Position numbers and translations under genes: made by a program. Shown one piece after another: positions 22,991 to 32,433 of a stretch of 64,000 bases of DNA. Where the stretch lies: the NCBI RefSeq assembly GCF_014844075.1, contig NZ_CP062165.1, forward strand, positions 3,534,001 through 3,598,000. Reading direction: 5' to 3'. The DNA comes from Paenibacillus sp. JNUCC-31. GTDB taxonomy: Bacteria; Bacillota; Bacilli; Paenibacillales; Paenibacillaceae. How positions within the stretch are numbered: position 1 is the stretch's first letter; every line of letters starts with the position of its first letter. The notes beneath the pieces are model-generated. The model ran no database searches, had not been told where the DNA came from, and saw only the letters and a list, made by a program, of their open reading frames with translations.

Positions 22991-23929
22991 ATGGCGAAAA
23001 AAGTGAAGGTATCTGAATTGGTACAACAATTCCAGTTGGAGGTTGTTTCTGGATCTCACGGATTGAAGAGAATCATTACCGTAGACGATTTGAACCGTCC
23101 TGGCCTGGAAATGGCCGGTTATTTCGAATATCATCCTCAAGAACGGGTACAGCTGCTTGGTAGGACAGAGCTGGCCTTTTTTGCAATGCTGCCAGAAGAT
23201 GAGCGCCGCGATCGGATGCAGCGCCTCTGCACGGAAGAAACGCCGTGTATCGTTGTAACCCGTGGACTTGAAGTACCACAAGAATTGATCGATATCAGTG
23301 AAGAGCAAGACCTGGCTGTACTTCGCAGTAACATGGCTACAACAATTCTATCCAGCCGGATTACTGGATTCCTGGAGAAGAAACTGGCGCCTACAGCAAC
23401 GATTCATGGTGTACTTTGTGATGTGTACGGTGTAGGGATGTTGATTACAGGAAGCAGCGGCATTGGTAAAAGTGAAACCGCACTGGAGCTGGTGAAACGT
23501 GGTCACCGACTGATTGCCGATGATGCGGTAGAAATTCGCCAGACATCGGACTTTCAGCTGCATGGTACTGCACCGGAATTGATCCGTCACCTGCTGGAGA
23601 TCCGTGGCGTCGGTATCATCAACGTCATGACATTGTTTGGAGCGGGTGCTGTTCGTAATAACAAACGGATTACACTGGTCGTACGTCTGGAAGCTTGGCA
23701 GCAGGATAAGCAATATGACCGCCTTGGTCTGGATGAAGAGACTACTCGTATCATTGATACCGATGTACCACTTGTTACGATCCCTGTCCGTCCGGGTCGG
23801 AACTTGGCTGTTATCATTGAGGTGGCGGGTATGAACTATCGTTTGAAACAGATGGGTCTTAATGCTGCACTGCAATTTACGAACAAGCTGACAGCAACCA
23901 TCTCTGAAGATATGGAAGACATGGACTAA
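22991..23929 (+). CDS. hprK: HPr kinase/phosphorylase
   Basis: HprK phosphorylates Ser46 of HPr (and Crh) when glycolytic intermediates are high, and removes the phosphate when they fall, so it sets CcpA-dependent carbon catabolite control. The catalytic domain has Walker A GSSGIGKS, the conserved [13 protein letters not shown] before it, and the K3 signature region [10 protein letters not shown]. At 312 residues it has the normal length. ATG 22991 follows GAAAGGAAGAG. It opens the hprK-lgt-ppaX-yvoF cluster, conserved with B. subtilis. Its likely substrate is encoded at 53076. Confidence 0.97.
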   Translation: MAKKVKVSELVQQFQLEVVSGSHGLKRIITVDDLNRPGLEMAGYFEYHPQERVQLLGRTELAFFAMLPEDERRDRMQRLCTEETPCIVVTRGLEVPQELIDISEEQDLAVLRSNMATTILSSRITGFLEKKLAPTATIHGVLCDVYGVGMLITGSSGIGKSETALELVKRGHRLIADDAVEIRQTSDFQLHGTAPELIRHLLEIRGVGIINVMTLFGAGAVRNNKRITLVVRLEAWQQDKQYDRLGLDEETTRIIDTDVPLVTIPVRPGRNLAVIIEVAGMNYRLKQMGLNAALQFTNKLTATISEDMEDMD

Positions 23930-23961
23930 GAAGAATTGGAAGAATTCGATGTAGAATGAAG

Positions 23962-24019
23962 GGCCAATTGTTTACATGACTACTCCTTTCAGAAGGGTAG
24001 AGACATGTAGCAATTGGTC
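23962..24019 (+). other. Long hairpin between hprK and lgt
   Basis: GGCCAATTG and TTACATG on the left pair with CATGTA and CAATTGGTC on the right, and CCTT-tcag-AAGG forms an inner loop. No T run follows, so it is not a terminator. It may be an mRNA processing or stability element within the operon. Confidence 0.6.
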
Positions 24020-24057
24020 ATGCGTTTGAATGAGTCAATTTATAGGAGTGTGAATGA

Positions 24058-25095
24058 ATGGATACATTATTACTGTTGAATCCAATTGCGTTCTCCATCG
24101 GAGCGTTAAAGGTTCATTGGTACGGGCTTATTCTCGGTACGGCAGCACTTGTTGGTTTGCTGCTCGTCATTCGGGAAGGCAAACGGTACAACATTCCGCA
24201 GGAAGTGTTCATGGACATGGTTCTGCTTGGTGTGCCCTCTGCCATTATCGGTGCCCGGATATACTACGTGGCATTTCGATGGGATGATTATAAGGATAAC
24301 TTTTGGGATGTCTTTAAAATATGGAATGGCGGCATCGCCATATACGGCGCACTGATTGGTGCAATCATATGTGCAGTTATTTTCTTCCGTCGTAAAGGGT
24401 ATAATTTCTGGCGCATGGCTGATATATGTGCACCTGGACTTATCGTCGGGCAGATGATTGGGCGCTGGGGTAACTTTGTAAACCAGGAAGCCTATGGCGG
24501 TCCAGTGGAAGAATCATTTTTGAGGGACAAGCTTCATTTGCCAGACTTTATCGTCAATCAGATGAATGTGGAGGGTGTATTCCATCATCCTGCATTTTTG
24601 TATGAGTCGATGTGGAGTCTTGTTGGTTTAGTCCTATTGTTGGTACTGCGTCGGCAGAAGTTTCTGCGTGCTGGTGAGCTGTTCATGTCCTATTTCATCT
24701 GGTACTCCATTGGTCGTTTCTTTATCGAAGCGCTGCGTACCGATAGTCTGGGATTCCAGGCTCCGCAGTGGGTTGCATCACTGGTTAATGGATTATGGTC
24801 TCCGATGACAGCTATGGGCTTTGAGCAAGGTTATCTGGATCCAGCCTATGGTAATGTAAGAATCTCGCAACTGCTGGCTATTGCCATCATTATTGCTGCG
24901 GTAGTATTCATTGTCGTGAGAAGAATGACGGGCAAGGCAGTTGTGCGGTATAGCGATCCGATTGTATCCTCCAAAGTTCCTTTGGAATCATCAGATGATA
25001 TGGTGAATACGGGTTCGGTTGCAGGTAAAGAAGACGCGGTAACTCCAGAGCCGGCCAAAGAGCAACCTAAGCAAGCTGAAGAGAAAAAGGAGTAA
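24058..25095 (+). CDS. lgt: Phosphatidylglycerol-prolipoprotein diacylglyceryl transferase
   Basis: Lgt attaches diacylglycerol to the lipobox cysteine of prolipoproteins, the first step of lipoprotein maturation, in the cytoplasmic membrane. The protein has about seven membrane segments and the Lgt signature GRWGNFVNQEAYGGP. A C-terminal extension after the last segment (~residue 295 on) is charged and Lys/Glu/Pro-rich, making the protein 345 residues, longer than the usual 265-300. ATG 24058 follows TAGGAGTG. ppaX starts 6 nt after its stop. The lipoprotein at 38777 would be one of its substrates. Confidence 0.96.
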   Translation: MDTLLLLNPIAFSIGALKVHWYGLILGTAALVGLLLVIREGKRYNIPQEVFMDMVLLGVPSAIIGARIYYVAFRWDDYKDNFWDVFKIWNGGIAIYGALIGAIICAVIFFRRKGYNFWRMADICAPGLIVGQMIGRWGNFVNQEAYGGPVEESFLRDKLHLPDFIVNQMNVEGVFHHPAFLYESMWSLVGLVLLLVLRRQKFLRAGELFMSYFIWYSIGRFFIEALRTDSLGFQAPQWVASLVNGLWSPMTAMGFEQGYLDPAYGNVRISQLLAIAIIIAAVVFIVVRRMTGKAVVRYSDPIVSSKVPLESSDDMVNTGSVAGKEDAVTPEPAKEQPKQAEEKKE

Positions 25096-25101
25096 TGCAG
25101 C

Positions 25102-25752
25102 ATGATTAACACGGTTTTGTTTGATCTGGATGGAACGATTATTGATACCAATGAGCTGATAATCAGCTCTTTCCTTCACGTTATGGAGGATTTGCAGGTG
25201 TCCACACCGTGGACGAGGGAACAGATCATTCCTCATATGGGGGGGACACTGGAGAATCAGATGCGTACATTCTCAGGGAAAGAGGATGTTGCCGAGTATG
25301 TAAAAGGATATCGGGCATACAATGATGTGCATCACGATGCGATGGTGCAGCCATTTCCACACGTCATTGAGGTCATTGAAGCCCTTCATCAGGCAGGAAT
25401 TGTGATGGGTGTGGTTACGACCAAGATTCGCCCGTCCACACTCAAGGTGCTGGAGCGTTTCGACTTGATGAAGTATATGAAATCGATAGTGACGGTTACC
25501 GATGTGACCCATCCCAAACCACATGCTGAACCTGTCTTGAAAGCGATCCAAGAGTTGGGTGCAGATCCTGCCAAAACATTGATGGTGGGTGACAGTCCGG
25601 TTGATATTCAATCGGCGCAGAACGCGGGAGCGTTGGCTGCAGGTGTGGCCTGGTCCCTTAAGGGAGAAGCCGTACTGAGCGAATATAAACCGGATTATAT
25701 TTTGCACGACATGAAGGACTTGCTTACGCTTATTGAAACGGGACGTTCATGA
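25102..25752 (+). CDS. ppaX: Pyrophosphatase PpaX (HAD family)
   Basis: PpaX hydrolyses the pyrophosphate released when HPr kinase/phosphorylase dephosphorylates HPr-Ser-P. HAD motif I is FDLDGTIID with the nucleophile Asp9; motif II is VVTTK, motif III the Lys in HPKP, motif IV GDSPVD. It has the family length of 216 residues. GGAGTAA lies just before the start. Its 3' end overlaps the next gene by 4 nt (ATGA). Location in the hprK-lgt-ppaX cluster supports this name over other HAD phosphatases. Confidence 0.93.
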   Translation: MINTVLFDLDGTIIDTNELIISSFLHVMEDLQVSTPWTREQIIPHMGGTLENQMRTFSGKEDVAEYVKGYRAYNDVHHDAMVQPFPHVIEVIEALHQAGIVMGVVTTKIRPSTLKVLERFDLMKYMKSIVTVTDVTHPKPHAEPVLKAIQELGADPAKTLMVGDSPVDIQSAQNAGALAAGVAWSLKGEAVLSEYKPDYILHDMKDLLTLIETGRS

Positions 25753-26291
25753 GAAAGGTAACACGCTATCCAGTAGAAGGCCATAATGCACTTTGGCATA
25801 TCTACAAGACAGTGAGTCCATGGAAAGGCGTGCGCAATTTCATCTGGATTCAGTTGTCACGGTACTGCCCGATTTTATCGGTCAAGAACTGGATCTATCG
25901 TCGCATGCTTGGCATGAAGGTTGGTAAACATACGGCATTTGGATTGATGGTGATGGTGGATGTATTCTTTCCAGAGAAAATTACGGTAGGCGAGAATTCC
26001 GTGATTGGTTACAACACCACGATCTTGGCTCACGAGTATCTCATTAAGGAGTACAGACTCGGTGAGGTAATTATCGGGGAGAATGTGCTGATCGGTGCCA
26101 ATTCAACGATCTTGCCGGGTGTGACCATCGGAGATAATGCGGTGGTAGCCGCAGGATCGGTTGTTCATAAGGATGTTGCTCCGGGGGCCTTTGTTGGAGG
26201 GAATCCACTTCGTGATCTGTCTCGCTCGAATGCTTCAACGGAGGAGATTAGCGTAATGAGTGAACCATCTGTTCCGGAAACATTGGAGTAG
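25749..26291 (+). CDS. yvoF: Acyltransferase with left-handed beta-helix (YvoF-like)
   Basis: A hexapeptide-repeat acyltransferase, probably O-acetyltransferase. Repeats of the (I/V)GxNxxI type run from ~75 to 150 (ITVGENSVIGYNTTIL, then VIIGENVLIGANSTIL and VTIGDNAVVAAGSVV). It is 180 residues long. The acceptor is unknown. Start ATG 25749 overlaps the ppaX stop, so translation is coupled. This is the same gene order as B. subtilis yvoF. Confidence 0.88.
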   Translation: MRKVTRYPVEGHNALWHIYKTVSPWKGVRNFIWIQLSRYCPILSVKNWIYRRMLGMKVGKHTAFGLMVMVDVFFPEKITVGENSVIGYNTTILAHEYLIKEYRLGEVIIGENVLIGANSTILPGVTIGDNAVVAAGSVVHKDVAPGAFVGGNPLRDLSRSNASTEEISVMSEPSVPETLE

Positions 26292-26467
26292 GAGACTCAT
26301 CATAAACACTCAAGAACAGGTGAAGACAAATATTGCGGGAAAGAGTCAAAGGACATATCGGAAACAGATCAAAGAAACATCTGAAAGAAGATTAACAAGG
26401 ATACGGAAATTAACTTGAATGTGATCAGTCAAAGGACAAGCAATACGTTGAACGGGCTGGAATAAGG

Positions 26468-26490
26468 AAGCTGCTGATGGCAGCTTTTTT
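26468..26490 (+). terminator. Terminator upstream of the his operon
   Basis: AAGCTGC pairs with GCAGCTT around a 5-nt loop, followed by T6. It ends the hprK-lgt-ppaX-yvoF unit. Confidence 0.85.
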
Positions 26491-26572
26491 CGTATACAGA
26501 TAAATAGTTTATTATTCAGCAATGGGATCAAAATGGAGAATCTGTGCCAAGTTCACTTAAGAGGTCGTATTG

Positions 26573-26602
26573 TTGACGATGGATAGTCATTCATGTTATC
26601 AT
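26573..26602 (+). promoter_or_regulatory. Putative his operon promoter
   Basis: TTGACG (26573-26578), an 18-bp spacer and TATCAT (26597-26602) lie about 230 bp before hisZ and 83 bp after the terminator. Confidence 0.6.
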
Positions 26603-26829
26603 ATCCCATATCCTTTAGTTTGTTAGCACTTTACCATGTTAAAGAATTGAGATGGAAATGAAGTAAAAAGAAGCATAAATGATCACTGACTTAATACGTT
26701 CTGAGGGCTGCCTGGCAGCAACAATGAGAGATCGGTTACAAGATAGAATGGGGATTTACAATACATAAATCCTGTTTGAAATAGAACGTCTAACAATCTT
26801 AAATTACTGACTCGGGGTGAATAATACCA

Positions 26830-28044
26830 ATGTCCAAACCAAAAGGCTTTGAAAAACCGACAGGTTTTCGTGACTACACACCACTTGTGGTGAGCAAGCT
26901 GCGAACCATTGAGCGGAATGTACTGGAATGCATGGAACGCTGGGGATACCGTCAAATCATTACGCCAACGATTGAATATTACGATACTGTAGGTGTTGCA
27001 AGCTCCACATCGGATCGCAAACTGTTTAAATTGCTGAACAGCCGGGGCACTACGCTTGTGTTAAGATCGGATCTGACGGCTCCGATTGCACGGGTGGTTT
27101 CTTCTTTGTTGAAAGACGAAGAACTACCGCTGCGTCTGTCCTATCATGCGAATGTGTTTCGTTCCATTGAAGAGGAAGCGGGACGTGAGGCAGAATTTTT
27201 TCAAACGGGTGTAGAGCTGGTTGGTGATGATTCACCAGAGGCAGATGCAGAAGTTGTAGCACTTGCGATTGCTTCTTTGCAGGCAGCGGGCGTATCTTCC
27301 TTTAAAATTGCGATGGGTCATATGGGATTCCTGAATGGGTTGCTGGAAGAGGTCATTCCAGGCCAAACCGTACAACAGGAGCAGCTGAAAGAAGGGTTGC
27401 TCGGACGTGATTATGTCGGCTATCGTCAATCCATTGAAGCATTGAATCTGGAGCCCAAACTAAAGGAGCAGCTTGAAGCCATTTTGCGTCTGCGTGGCGG
27501 TAAAGAAGTGTGCACCCATGCAACAGAGCTGAGCTCAAGTGCTGAAGCAGCGCAATCCATTGCACATTTGTGTGCTGTATTCGAAGTGTTGGAAGCGTAC
27601 GGTGTGTCTGAACATGTGTTGATTGATCTGACGATGATTGGTGATTTCTCCTATTATACAGGCATGACGTTTGAAGGGTATGCAGCAGAACTTGGGTCCC
27701 CGGTATGCAGTGGCGGGCGATATGACAATCTGTTACAGCAGTTTGGTCGGTCATTACCAGCTACAGGATTTGCGCTCAAAACGAACCGGATTATCGATGG
27801 TGTTCACGGTATTACAATAGAAGAAAAGAAACCTGTGCGTATTCAATATACGTCGGAATGCCGAGCCGAGGCTCTAACGGAAGCGGCAAGACTCCGCAGT
27901 AGCGGGCACAATGTAGTCACGTTTCTCCTTCCTGAAGATGGAGCAGAGACGAGTACAACAAACGTTGGAGCTCTAACAGGCAACAAGTCGATACAGGCTG
28001 AGCAGGTTATCACGTTCGGACCTGAAAAAGGAGGGGAACGCTGA
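26830..28044 (+). CDS. hisZ: ATP phosphoribosyltransferase regulatory subunit
   Basis: HisZ is a catalytically dead histidyl-tRNA synthetase paralogue. It binds the short form of HisG and makes it active and histidine-sensitive. The class II aaRS-like core is visible ([34 protein letters not shown]). At 404 residues it lacks the tRNA anticodon domain of true HisRS. ATG 26830 follows GGGGTGAA. hisG starts one base after the stop, as expected for partners made in equal amounts. Confidence 0.95.
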   Translation: MSKPKGFEKPTGFRDYTPLVVSKLRTIERNVLECMERWGYRQIITPTIEYYDTVGVASSTSDRKLFKLLNSRGTTLVLRSDLTAPIARVVSSLLKDEELPLRLSYHANVFRSIEEEAGREAEFFQTGVELVGDDSPEADAEVVALAIASLQAAGVSSFKIAMGHMGFLNGLLEEVIPGQTVQQEQLKEGLLGRDYVGYRQSIEALNLEPKLKEQLEAILRLRGGKEVCTHATELSSSAEAAQSIAHLCAVFEVLEAYGVSEHVLIDLTMIGDFSYYTGMTFEGYAAELGSPVCSGGRYDNLLQQFGRSLPATGFALKTNRIIDGVHGITIEEKKPVRIQYTSECRAEALTEAARLRSSGHNVVTFLLPEDGAETSTTNVGALTGNKSIQAEQVITFGPEKGGER

Positions 28045-28045
28045 G

Positions 28046-28705
28046 ATGTCAGATATTTTGAAGGTTGCGATGCCGAAGGGCCGAATCTACAAGAAAGCCT
28101 CCAAATTGTTCCGCGAAGCAGGGCTCGATATTCCCGTGGACGTGGACGATACGCGCAAGCTGGTCATTGAAGTACCGGAAGCCGGGATGGAGTTCATCAT
28201 GGCGAAGCCGGTAGATGTCCCAACGTATGTAGAATACGGTGTAGCTGATATTGGCATTGTGGGCAAAGACGTACTGCTTGAGGAAAATCGGGATGTGTAC
28301 GAATTGTTGAACTTGGGCATCGCACAGTGCCGCATGTCTGTTATTGGGCTACCGGACTGGACGCCTGGCATTCAACAGCGGGTAGCAACAAAGTACCCGA
28401 GAATCGCTTCCCAATATTTCCGCGAGCAGGGACAACAGGTAGAAGTGATCAAGCTGAATGGGTCCATCGAACTTGCACCGCTGATTGGTTTGGCTGATCG
28501 AATCGTCGATCTGGTGGAGACAGGACAGACGCTGCGCGAGAACGGACTCGTTGAGATGACGGGTATTCTGGATATCACGAGCCGCCTTATTGCCAACCGG
28601 GTAAGCTATCGGATGAAGAATGCACGGATTCAGGCGTTATGCGATGCTCTCCAACAGGTCATTCCAGCATCGGATGAAGTGTCGGCGGGAATTCTTAGGG
28701 GATAA
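28046..28705 (+). CDS. hisG: ATP phosphoribosyltransferase catalytic subunit (short form)
   Basis: HisG condenses ATP with PRPP, the first committed step of histidine synthesis. The protein is 219 residues, the short form that lacks the C-terminal allosteric domain and needs HisZ. Visible are [10 protein letters not shown], the [11 protein letters not shown] loop and the PRPP-binding stretch [28 protein letters not shown] precedes the start. PRPP is likely supplied by the Prs encoded at the operon's end. Confidence 0.96.
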   Translation: MSDILKVAMPKGRIYKKASKLFREAGLDIPVDVDDTRKLVIEVPEAGMEFIMAKPVDVPTYVEYGVADIGIVGKDVLLEENRDVYELLNLGIAQCRMSVIGLPDWTPGIQQRVATKYPRIASQYFREQGQQVEVIKLNGSIELAPLIGLADRIVDLVETGQTLRENGLVEMTGILDITSRLIANRVSYRMKNARIQALCDALQQVIPASDEVSAGILRG

Positions 28706-28813
28706 ATGCAGCGAACAAGATGGAATGGAAGTAACGAATGGACGTTTGATCATATAGCATAATCGGGTATTTGAGGCATCACAGGCACTAAAGGGGATAG
28801 GGAGGTTGTACGC

Positions 28814-30118
28814 ATGAAAATTGTACCTGCACGGGAATTTGATCTGAAGCGGGAAGTCGAGTATGGTACGCCGGAGCAAAATGAAGCGGTACGGCGCATT
28901 GTCAGCGACATTCGTCGGGAAGGAGATGCAGCACTGCTGCGCTACACAGAGCAGCTCGACCGCACAAAGCTGACGGCCGCGGGGCTTCGCGTGCCGCAGG
29001 AAGAGCTTCAGGCGGCTTATGCAGCCGTGGAGCCTTCCTTCGTGACGGCGATTCGGCAAGCCGCCGCCAACATTCGTGCGTTTCATGAGAAGCAGAAACG
29101 CAACTCGTGGATGGATTGGCAGCCAGACGGCAGTCTGCTGGGCCAGGTGATAAGGCCGCTGAAGCGGGTCGGCGTCTATGTGCCTGGCGGCAAAGCAGCG
29201 TACCCTTCGTCGGTGCTGATGAATGTGATTCCGGCACAGGTGGCAGGGGTGCCGGAGATTGTTCTGGTGACGCCGCCATCGACTAATGGCGGCGAAGGCA
29301 TTAACCCGTACATTCTCGTGGCTGCTGCGGAAGCGGGCGTGAGCGAGATGTACCGGGTTGGCGGCGCACAGGCAATCGCCGCCCTCGCTTACGGCACGGA
29401 GAGCATTGCCCCGGTCGACAAGATCTGTGGACCGGGCAATATATACGTGGCACTCGCGAAGCGCGAGGTGTACGGCGCGGTCGATATCGACAGTATCGCA
29501 GGGCCGAGTGAGATTGTGGTACTCGCCGATGATACGGCGAACCCGGTGTATGTCGCCGCCGACCTGCTGTCGCAGGCGGAGCATGACGAGATGGCGTCGG
29601 CCATTCTCGTCACGACTTCGGCCGTGCTGGCGGAAGCTGTGCAGGCCGAAGTGCAGCGCCAGCTTGAGGAGCTGCCGCGTCGTGATATCGCCGCTGCCTC
29701 GGTGGAGCAGCATGGCGCGATTATTGTGGTCGATTCCATCGATGAGGGAATCGATGTGGTGAACCGGCTCGCACCGGAGCATCTGGAGATCATGGTGCAG
29801 GAGCCCATGGCTCATGCTGGCCGGATTGAAAATGCCGGAGCGATCTTCCTTGGCCCGTATAGCTCGGAGCCGGTAGGGGATTATTTTGCCGGACCGAATC
29901 ATATTATTCCGACCAATGGAACGGCCCGATTCAGTTCACCTGTGGACGTGGATGATTTTATCAAAAAATCGAGTTTGATTTATTACAGTAAGGAAGCGTT
30001 GCTCCAAAACGGAGCGGCAATTATAGAGCTGGCCCGGCATGAAGGGTTCGAAGGACACGCCCGTGCGATCGCTGTACGGCTAGAACAGGAAGGAAAGGCG
30101 GAAGCGGATAATGGATAA
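28814..30118 (+). CDS. hisD: Histidinol dehydrogenase
   Basis: HisD performs the last two oxidations of histidine synthesis, from histidinol to histidine, with NAD and zinc. The family motifs are present: [15 protein letters not shown], the [16 protein letters not shown] segment, [19 protein letters not shown] (zinc ligands Gln and His) and the C-terminal EGFEGHARA. It is 434 residues long. AGGGAGG precedes the ATG. The middle of the gene (about 28960-29780) is clearly richer in G+C (one sampled 60-base line has 38 G/C) than hisZ or hisH. hisB overlaps its 3' end by 8 nt. Confidence 0.96.
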   Translation: MKIVPAREFDLKREVEYGTPEQNEAVRRIVSDIRREGDAALLRYTEQLDRTKLTAAGLRVPQEELQAAYAAVEPSFVTAIRQAAANIRAFHEKQKRNSWMDWQPDGSLLGQVIRPLKRVGVYVPGGKAAYPSSVLMNVIPAQVAGVPEIVLVTPPSTNGGEGINPYILVAAAEAGVSEMYRVGGAQAIAALAYGTESIAPVDKICGPGNIYVALAKREVYGAVDIDSIAGPSEIVVLADDTANPVYVAADLLSQAEHDEMASAILVTTSAVLAEAVQAEVQRQLEELPRRDIAAASVEQHGAIIVVDSIDEGIDVVNRLAPEHLEIMVQEPMAHAGRIENAGAIFLGPYSSEPVGDYFAGPNHIIPTNGTARFSSPVDVDDFIKKSSLIYYSKEALLQNGAAIIELARHEGFEGHARAIAVRLEQEGKAEADNG

Positions 30119-30740
30119 GCAGAATAATGGTTTGGACCTTCAGAATAAAGGTACTGTACGTCAAGCAGAGGTAGATCGTAAAACAAATGAAACGGATATT
30201 CAGCTTTCTTTTACCGTTGATGGAACCGGACAATCGGAGATTGAAACGGATGTACCTTTCCTGAATCATATGCTGGACCTGTTCACGAAGCATGGACAAT
30301 TCGACCTGAACGTACAGGCGCGCGGTGATGTTGATATCGATGATCACCACACGGTAGAGGATATCGGGATCTGTCTGGGGCAGACTCTTCGTGAAGCATT
30401 GGGTGACAAGCGGGGCATCAAGCGTTATGCCAGTGTATTTGTGCCGATGGATGAGGCTCTCGCTCAGGTCGTCATTGATGTCAGTAACCGCCCTCACTTT
30501 GAGTACCGTGCACAATACCCGTCCCAGCAAGTAGGCAGCTTCTCAACCGAGCTGGTACATGAGTTCCTGTGGAAACTGGCGCTGGAAGCACGCATTACAT
30601 TGCACGTTATTGTGCACTACGGACAAAATACGCATCACATGATCGAGGCGATATTCAAAGCATTGGGCCGCTCACTGGATGAAGCGACAACGATTGATCC
30701 ACGTGTAACAGGTGTGCCTTCAACGAAGGGAGTGCTGTAG
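30111..30740 (+). CDS. hisB: Imidazoleglycerol-phosphate dehydratase
   Basis: HisB removes water from imidazole glycerol phosphate. Metal-binding His motifs are seen in [14 protein letters not shown] and [16 protein letters not shown]. The C-terminus PSTKGVL is typical. It is monofunctional (no phosphatase domain), matching the separate hisJ below. At 209 residues it has about 15 extra N-terminal residues ([16 protein letters not shown]) compared with many homologues. A later start is possible, but the ATG at 30111 fits translational coupling to hisD. Confidence 0.94.
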   Translation: MDKQNNGLDLQNKGTVRQAEVDRKTNETDIQLSFTVDGTGQSEIETDVPFLNHMLDLFTKHGQFDLNVQARGDVDIDDHHTVEDIGICLGQTLREALGDKRGIKRYASVFVPMDEALAQVVIDVSNRPHFEYRAQYPSQQVGSFSTELVHEFLWKLALEARITLHVIVHYGQNTHHMIEAIFKALGRSLDEATTIDPRVTGVPSTKGVL

Positions 30741-30743
30741 ACG

Positions 30744-31370
30744 ATGGCGATTGCAATTGTCGATTACGGTATGGGGAACCTGCACAGCGTCGGCAAAGCG
30801 GTCGAACGTCTTGGCTACGAAACGCTGGTTACAGGTGACCGGGATGCTATTCTTGGTGCAGATGGAGTGATTCTTCCAGGTGTGGGTGCATTTGGCGATG
30901 CCATGGTGCACTTGCGGGAGAGTGGATTGGACGCAGTAGTGAAGGAGGCGGCTGAGGGAACAAAACCGCTCCTCGGGATCTGTCTGGGCATGCAGTTGTT
31001 GTTTAGCTCAAGTGAGGAGCATGGCGAGCATGAAGGACTGAATATTATGCCGGGTAAAGTGGTGCGATTCGCACCTGGAGAATTAAAGGTTCCGCATATG
31101 GGTTGGAATCGATTGGAGTTCCTGCACCCGGAAAATCCGCTATTCGCGGGGCTGGAAGCAGGTCATGTCTATTTTGTCCATTCGTATCATGCTCGTACTC
31201 AAGTGGAAAGTGATCTATTGGCCGTGACGGATTACGGACACCCGGTTACGGCGATTGTCGGCAGAGGCTCGAACTTCGGCATGCAGTTCCACCCGGAAAA
31301 GAGCGGAGAACTGGGTATGAAGCTGCTTGGAAACTTTCTGGCATTGACTGGATCGAAGGCGAAATCATAA
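30744..31370 (+). CDS. hisH: Imidazole glycerol phosphate synthase, glutaminase subunit
   Basis: HisH releases ammonia from glutamine and channels it into HisF. Class I amidotransferase features: the nucleophile Cys in LLGICLGMQLL and the His/Glu pair in FHPEKSG. The length of 208 residues is normal. It begins 3 nt after hisB, with AAGGGAGTG upstream. Its partner hisF is two genes downstream. Confidence 0.95.
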   Translation: MAIAIVDYGMGNLHSVGKAVERLGYETLVTGDRDAILGADGVILPGVGAFGDAMVHLRESGLDAVVKEAAEGTKPLLGICLGMQLLFSSSEEHGEHEGLNIMPGKVVRFAPGELKVPHMGWNRLEFLHPENPLFAGLEAGHVYFVHSYHARTQVESDLLAVTDYGHPVTAIVGRGSNFGMQFHPEKSGELGMKLLGNFLALTGSKAKS

Positions 31371-31466
31371 TTCGGGTTATATGATTTTTCAAATAAAACC
31401 TTGTAAAGTAACTACGTAGCTAAACTTATATAGAGCACAAATATGAATATTTTCAGGAGGCCTTGT

Positions 31467-32201
31467 ATGTCATCTTTTATCATATATCCGGCAATTGATA
31501 TCCGGGACGGCAAATGTGTAAGACTGGTGCAGGGAGATTATAATCAGGAGACGGTATATAACGATGACCCGGTTCAAGTTGCCCTTTCCTGGGAAAAGCA
31601 AGGCGGTACATACGTTCATCTGGTGGATCTGGACGGTGCAAAAGCAGGACATCCCGTTAACGACGAGCTGATTGGTCGAATTGCTTCGGCCGTTAACGTG
31701 CCTGTTCAGGTTGGTGGAGGTCTTCGTACAGTAGCTGATGTGGAACGTTTGCTGGGTCTCGGTGTGAGTCGACTTATTATCGGGACAGCAGCTATTGAGG
31801 ATCGTGCCTTCACGGAAGAAGTGCTGGGAAGGTATGGAGATAAAGTAGCTATTGGTATCGATGCGCGCAACGGATATGTAGCGACACGAGGCTGGCTGGA
31901 GACATCGGAGGTACAGGCTGAGGTACTGGCGAAAGAGCTGGCGGCATTCGGTGCGGAAACCTTCATTTTCACTGACATTTCCCGTGATGGCATGATGCAG
32001 GGTCCTAACGTCGAAGCGATCGTTTCTCTTGCGAAGGCGAGTGGTCGTACGGTGATTGCTTCCGGGGGAGTTAGTGTGATGGATGATCTGCTTCGTTTGA
32101 GCAAGCATGCGGGAGATGGTATCGGAGGAGCAATCGTGGGCAAAGCACTGTATACTGGCAGCATTGATCTGTCCGAAGCGGTTCGTGCTGTAAATAAATA
32201 A
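31467..32201 (+). CDS. hisA: ProFAR isomerase (HisA)
   Basis: HisA isomerises ProFAR to PRFAR (an Amadori rearrangement) in a TIM barrel of 244 residues. It shows the catalytic Asp in [14 protein letters not shown] and the second catalytic Asp in FTDISRDG, plus VGGGLR and ASGGVS phosphate loops. The frame is open to 31443, but ATG 31467 has AGGAGG 6 nt upstream and starts right at the conserved region. Confidence 0.95.
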   Translation: MSSFIIYPAIDIRDGKCVRLVQGDYNQETVYNDDPVQVALSWEKQGGTYVHLVDLDGAKAGHPVNDELIGRIASAVNVPVQVGGGLRTVADVERLLGLGVSRLIIGTAAIEDRAFTEEVLGRYGDKVAIGIDARNGYVATRGWLETSEVQAEVLAKELAAFGAETFIFTDISRDGMMQGPNVEAIVSLAKASGRTVIASGGVSVMDDLLRLSKHAGDGIGGAIVGKALYTGSIDLSEAVRAVNK

Positions 32202-32240
32202 TAGCAATACTATATAGGCTCAAATAAACATTTGCATGAT

Positions 32241-32370
32241 AACGGAGAGGACAGAAATAACCTGAAGAAGTGAAACGTTCGCCTTTATCCCCGGATTTTC
32301 CCTTTAAAAGAGGATCAAAAAATCTGGGGATAACAGCGATCGTAAGGTTGTTCTGTCATCGGAGTGGCTA
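32241..32370 (+). ncRNA. Structured RNA element upstream of hisF (copy 1 of 2; class not recognised)
   Basis: The 232-nt hisA-hisF gap contains a compact fold that recurs upstream of eno. P1: GACAGAA (32250-32256) with TTCTGTC (32351-32357). An internal loop ATA/TG follows, then ACC with GGT. The unpaired conserved block CTGAAGAAG comes next. Then TCGC/GCGA, a CT/CA loop, TTATCCCC (32285-32292) with GGGGATAA (32326-32333), and GATTTT with AAAATC. Strongly conserved with copy 2: AACGRAG before P1, CAGAAATA, CTGAAGAAG, CGCCTTTATC, GGATAACAGCGATCG, AAG, and AGTGGMTA after P1. It has no terminator tail. A cis-acting RNA for hisF, a processing site or a mobile repeat are all possible. Confidence 0.75.
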
Positions 32371-32433
32371 GTGTGAATATTCTAAGTTGAACTTATACAG
32401 GTATGCGAATTATCAGGAGAGAGGAAGAGGAGC

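Larger units (their letters stand above)
26292..26829. other. Intergenic region between yvoF and hisZ
   Basis: No gene is visible. It contains a terminator (26468-26490), the likely his promoter (26573-26602) and a ~220-nt his leader. The leader holds a small hairpin (GCTGCC-t-GGCAGC near 26707-26718) but no T-box signature, no His-codon leader peptide and no riboswitch I recognise. Confidence 0.6.

Noticed and set aside
26603..26829. T-box or histidine attenuator in the hisZ leader
   Set aside because: There is no T-box consensus, no specifier loop, no His-codon leader peptide and no second terminator.
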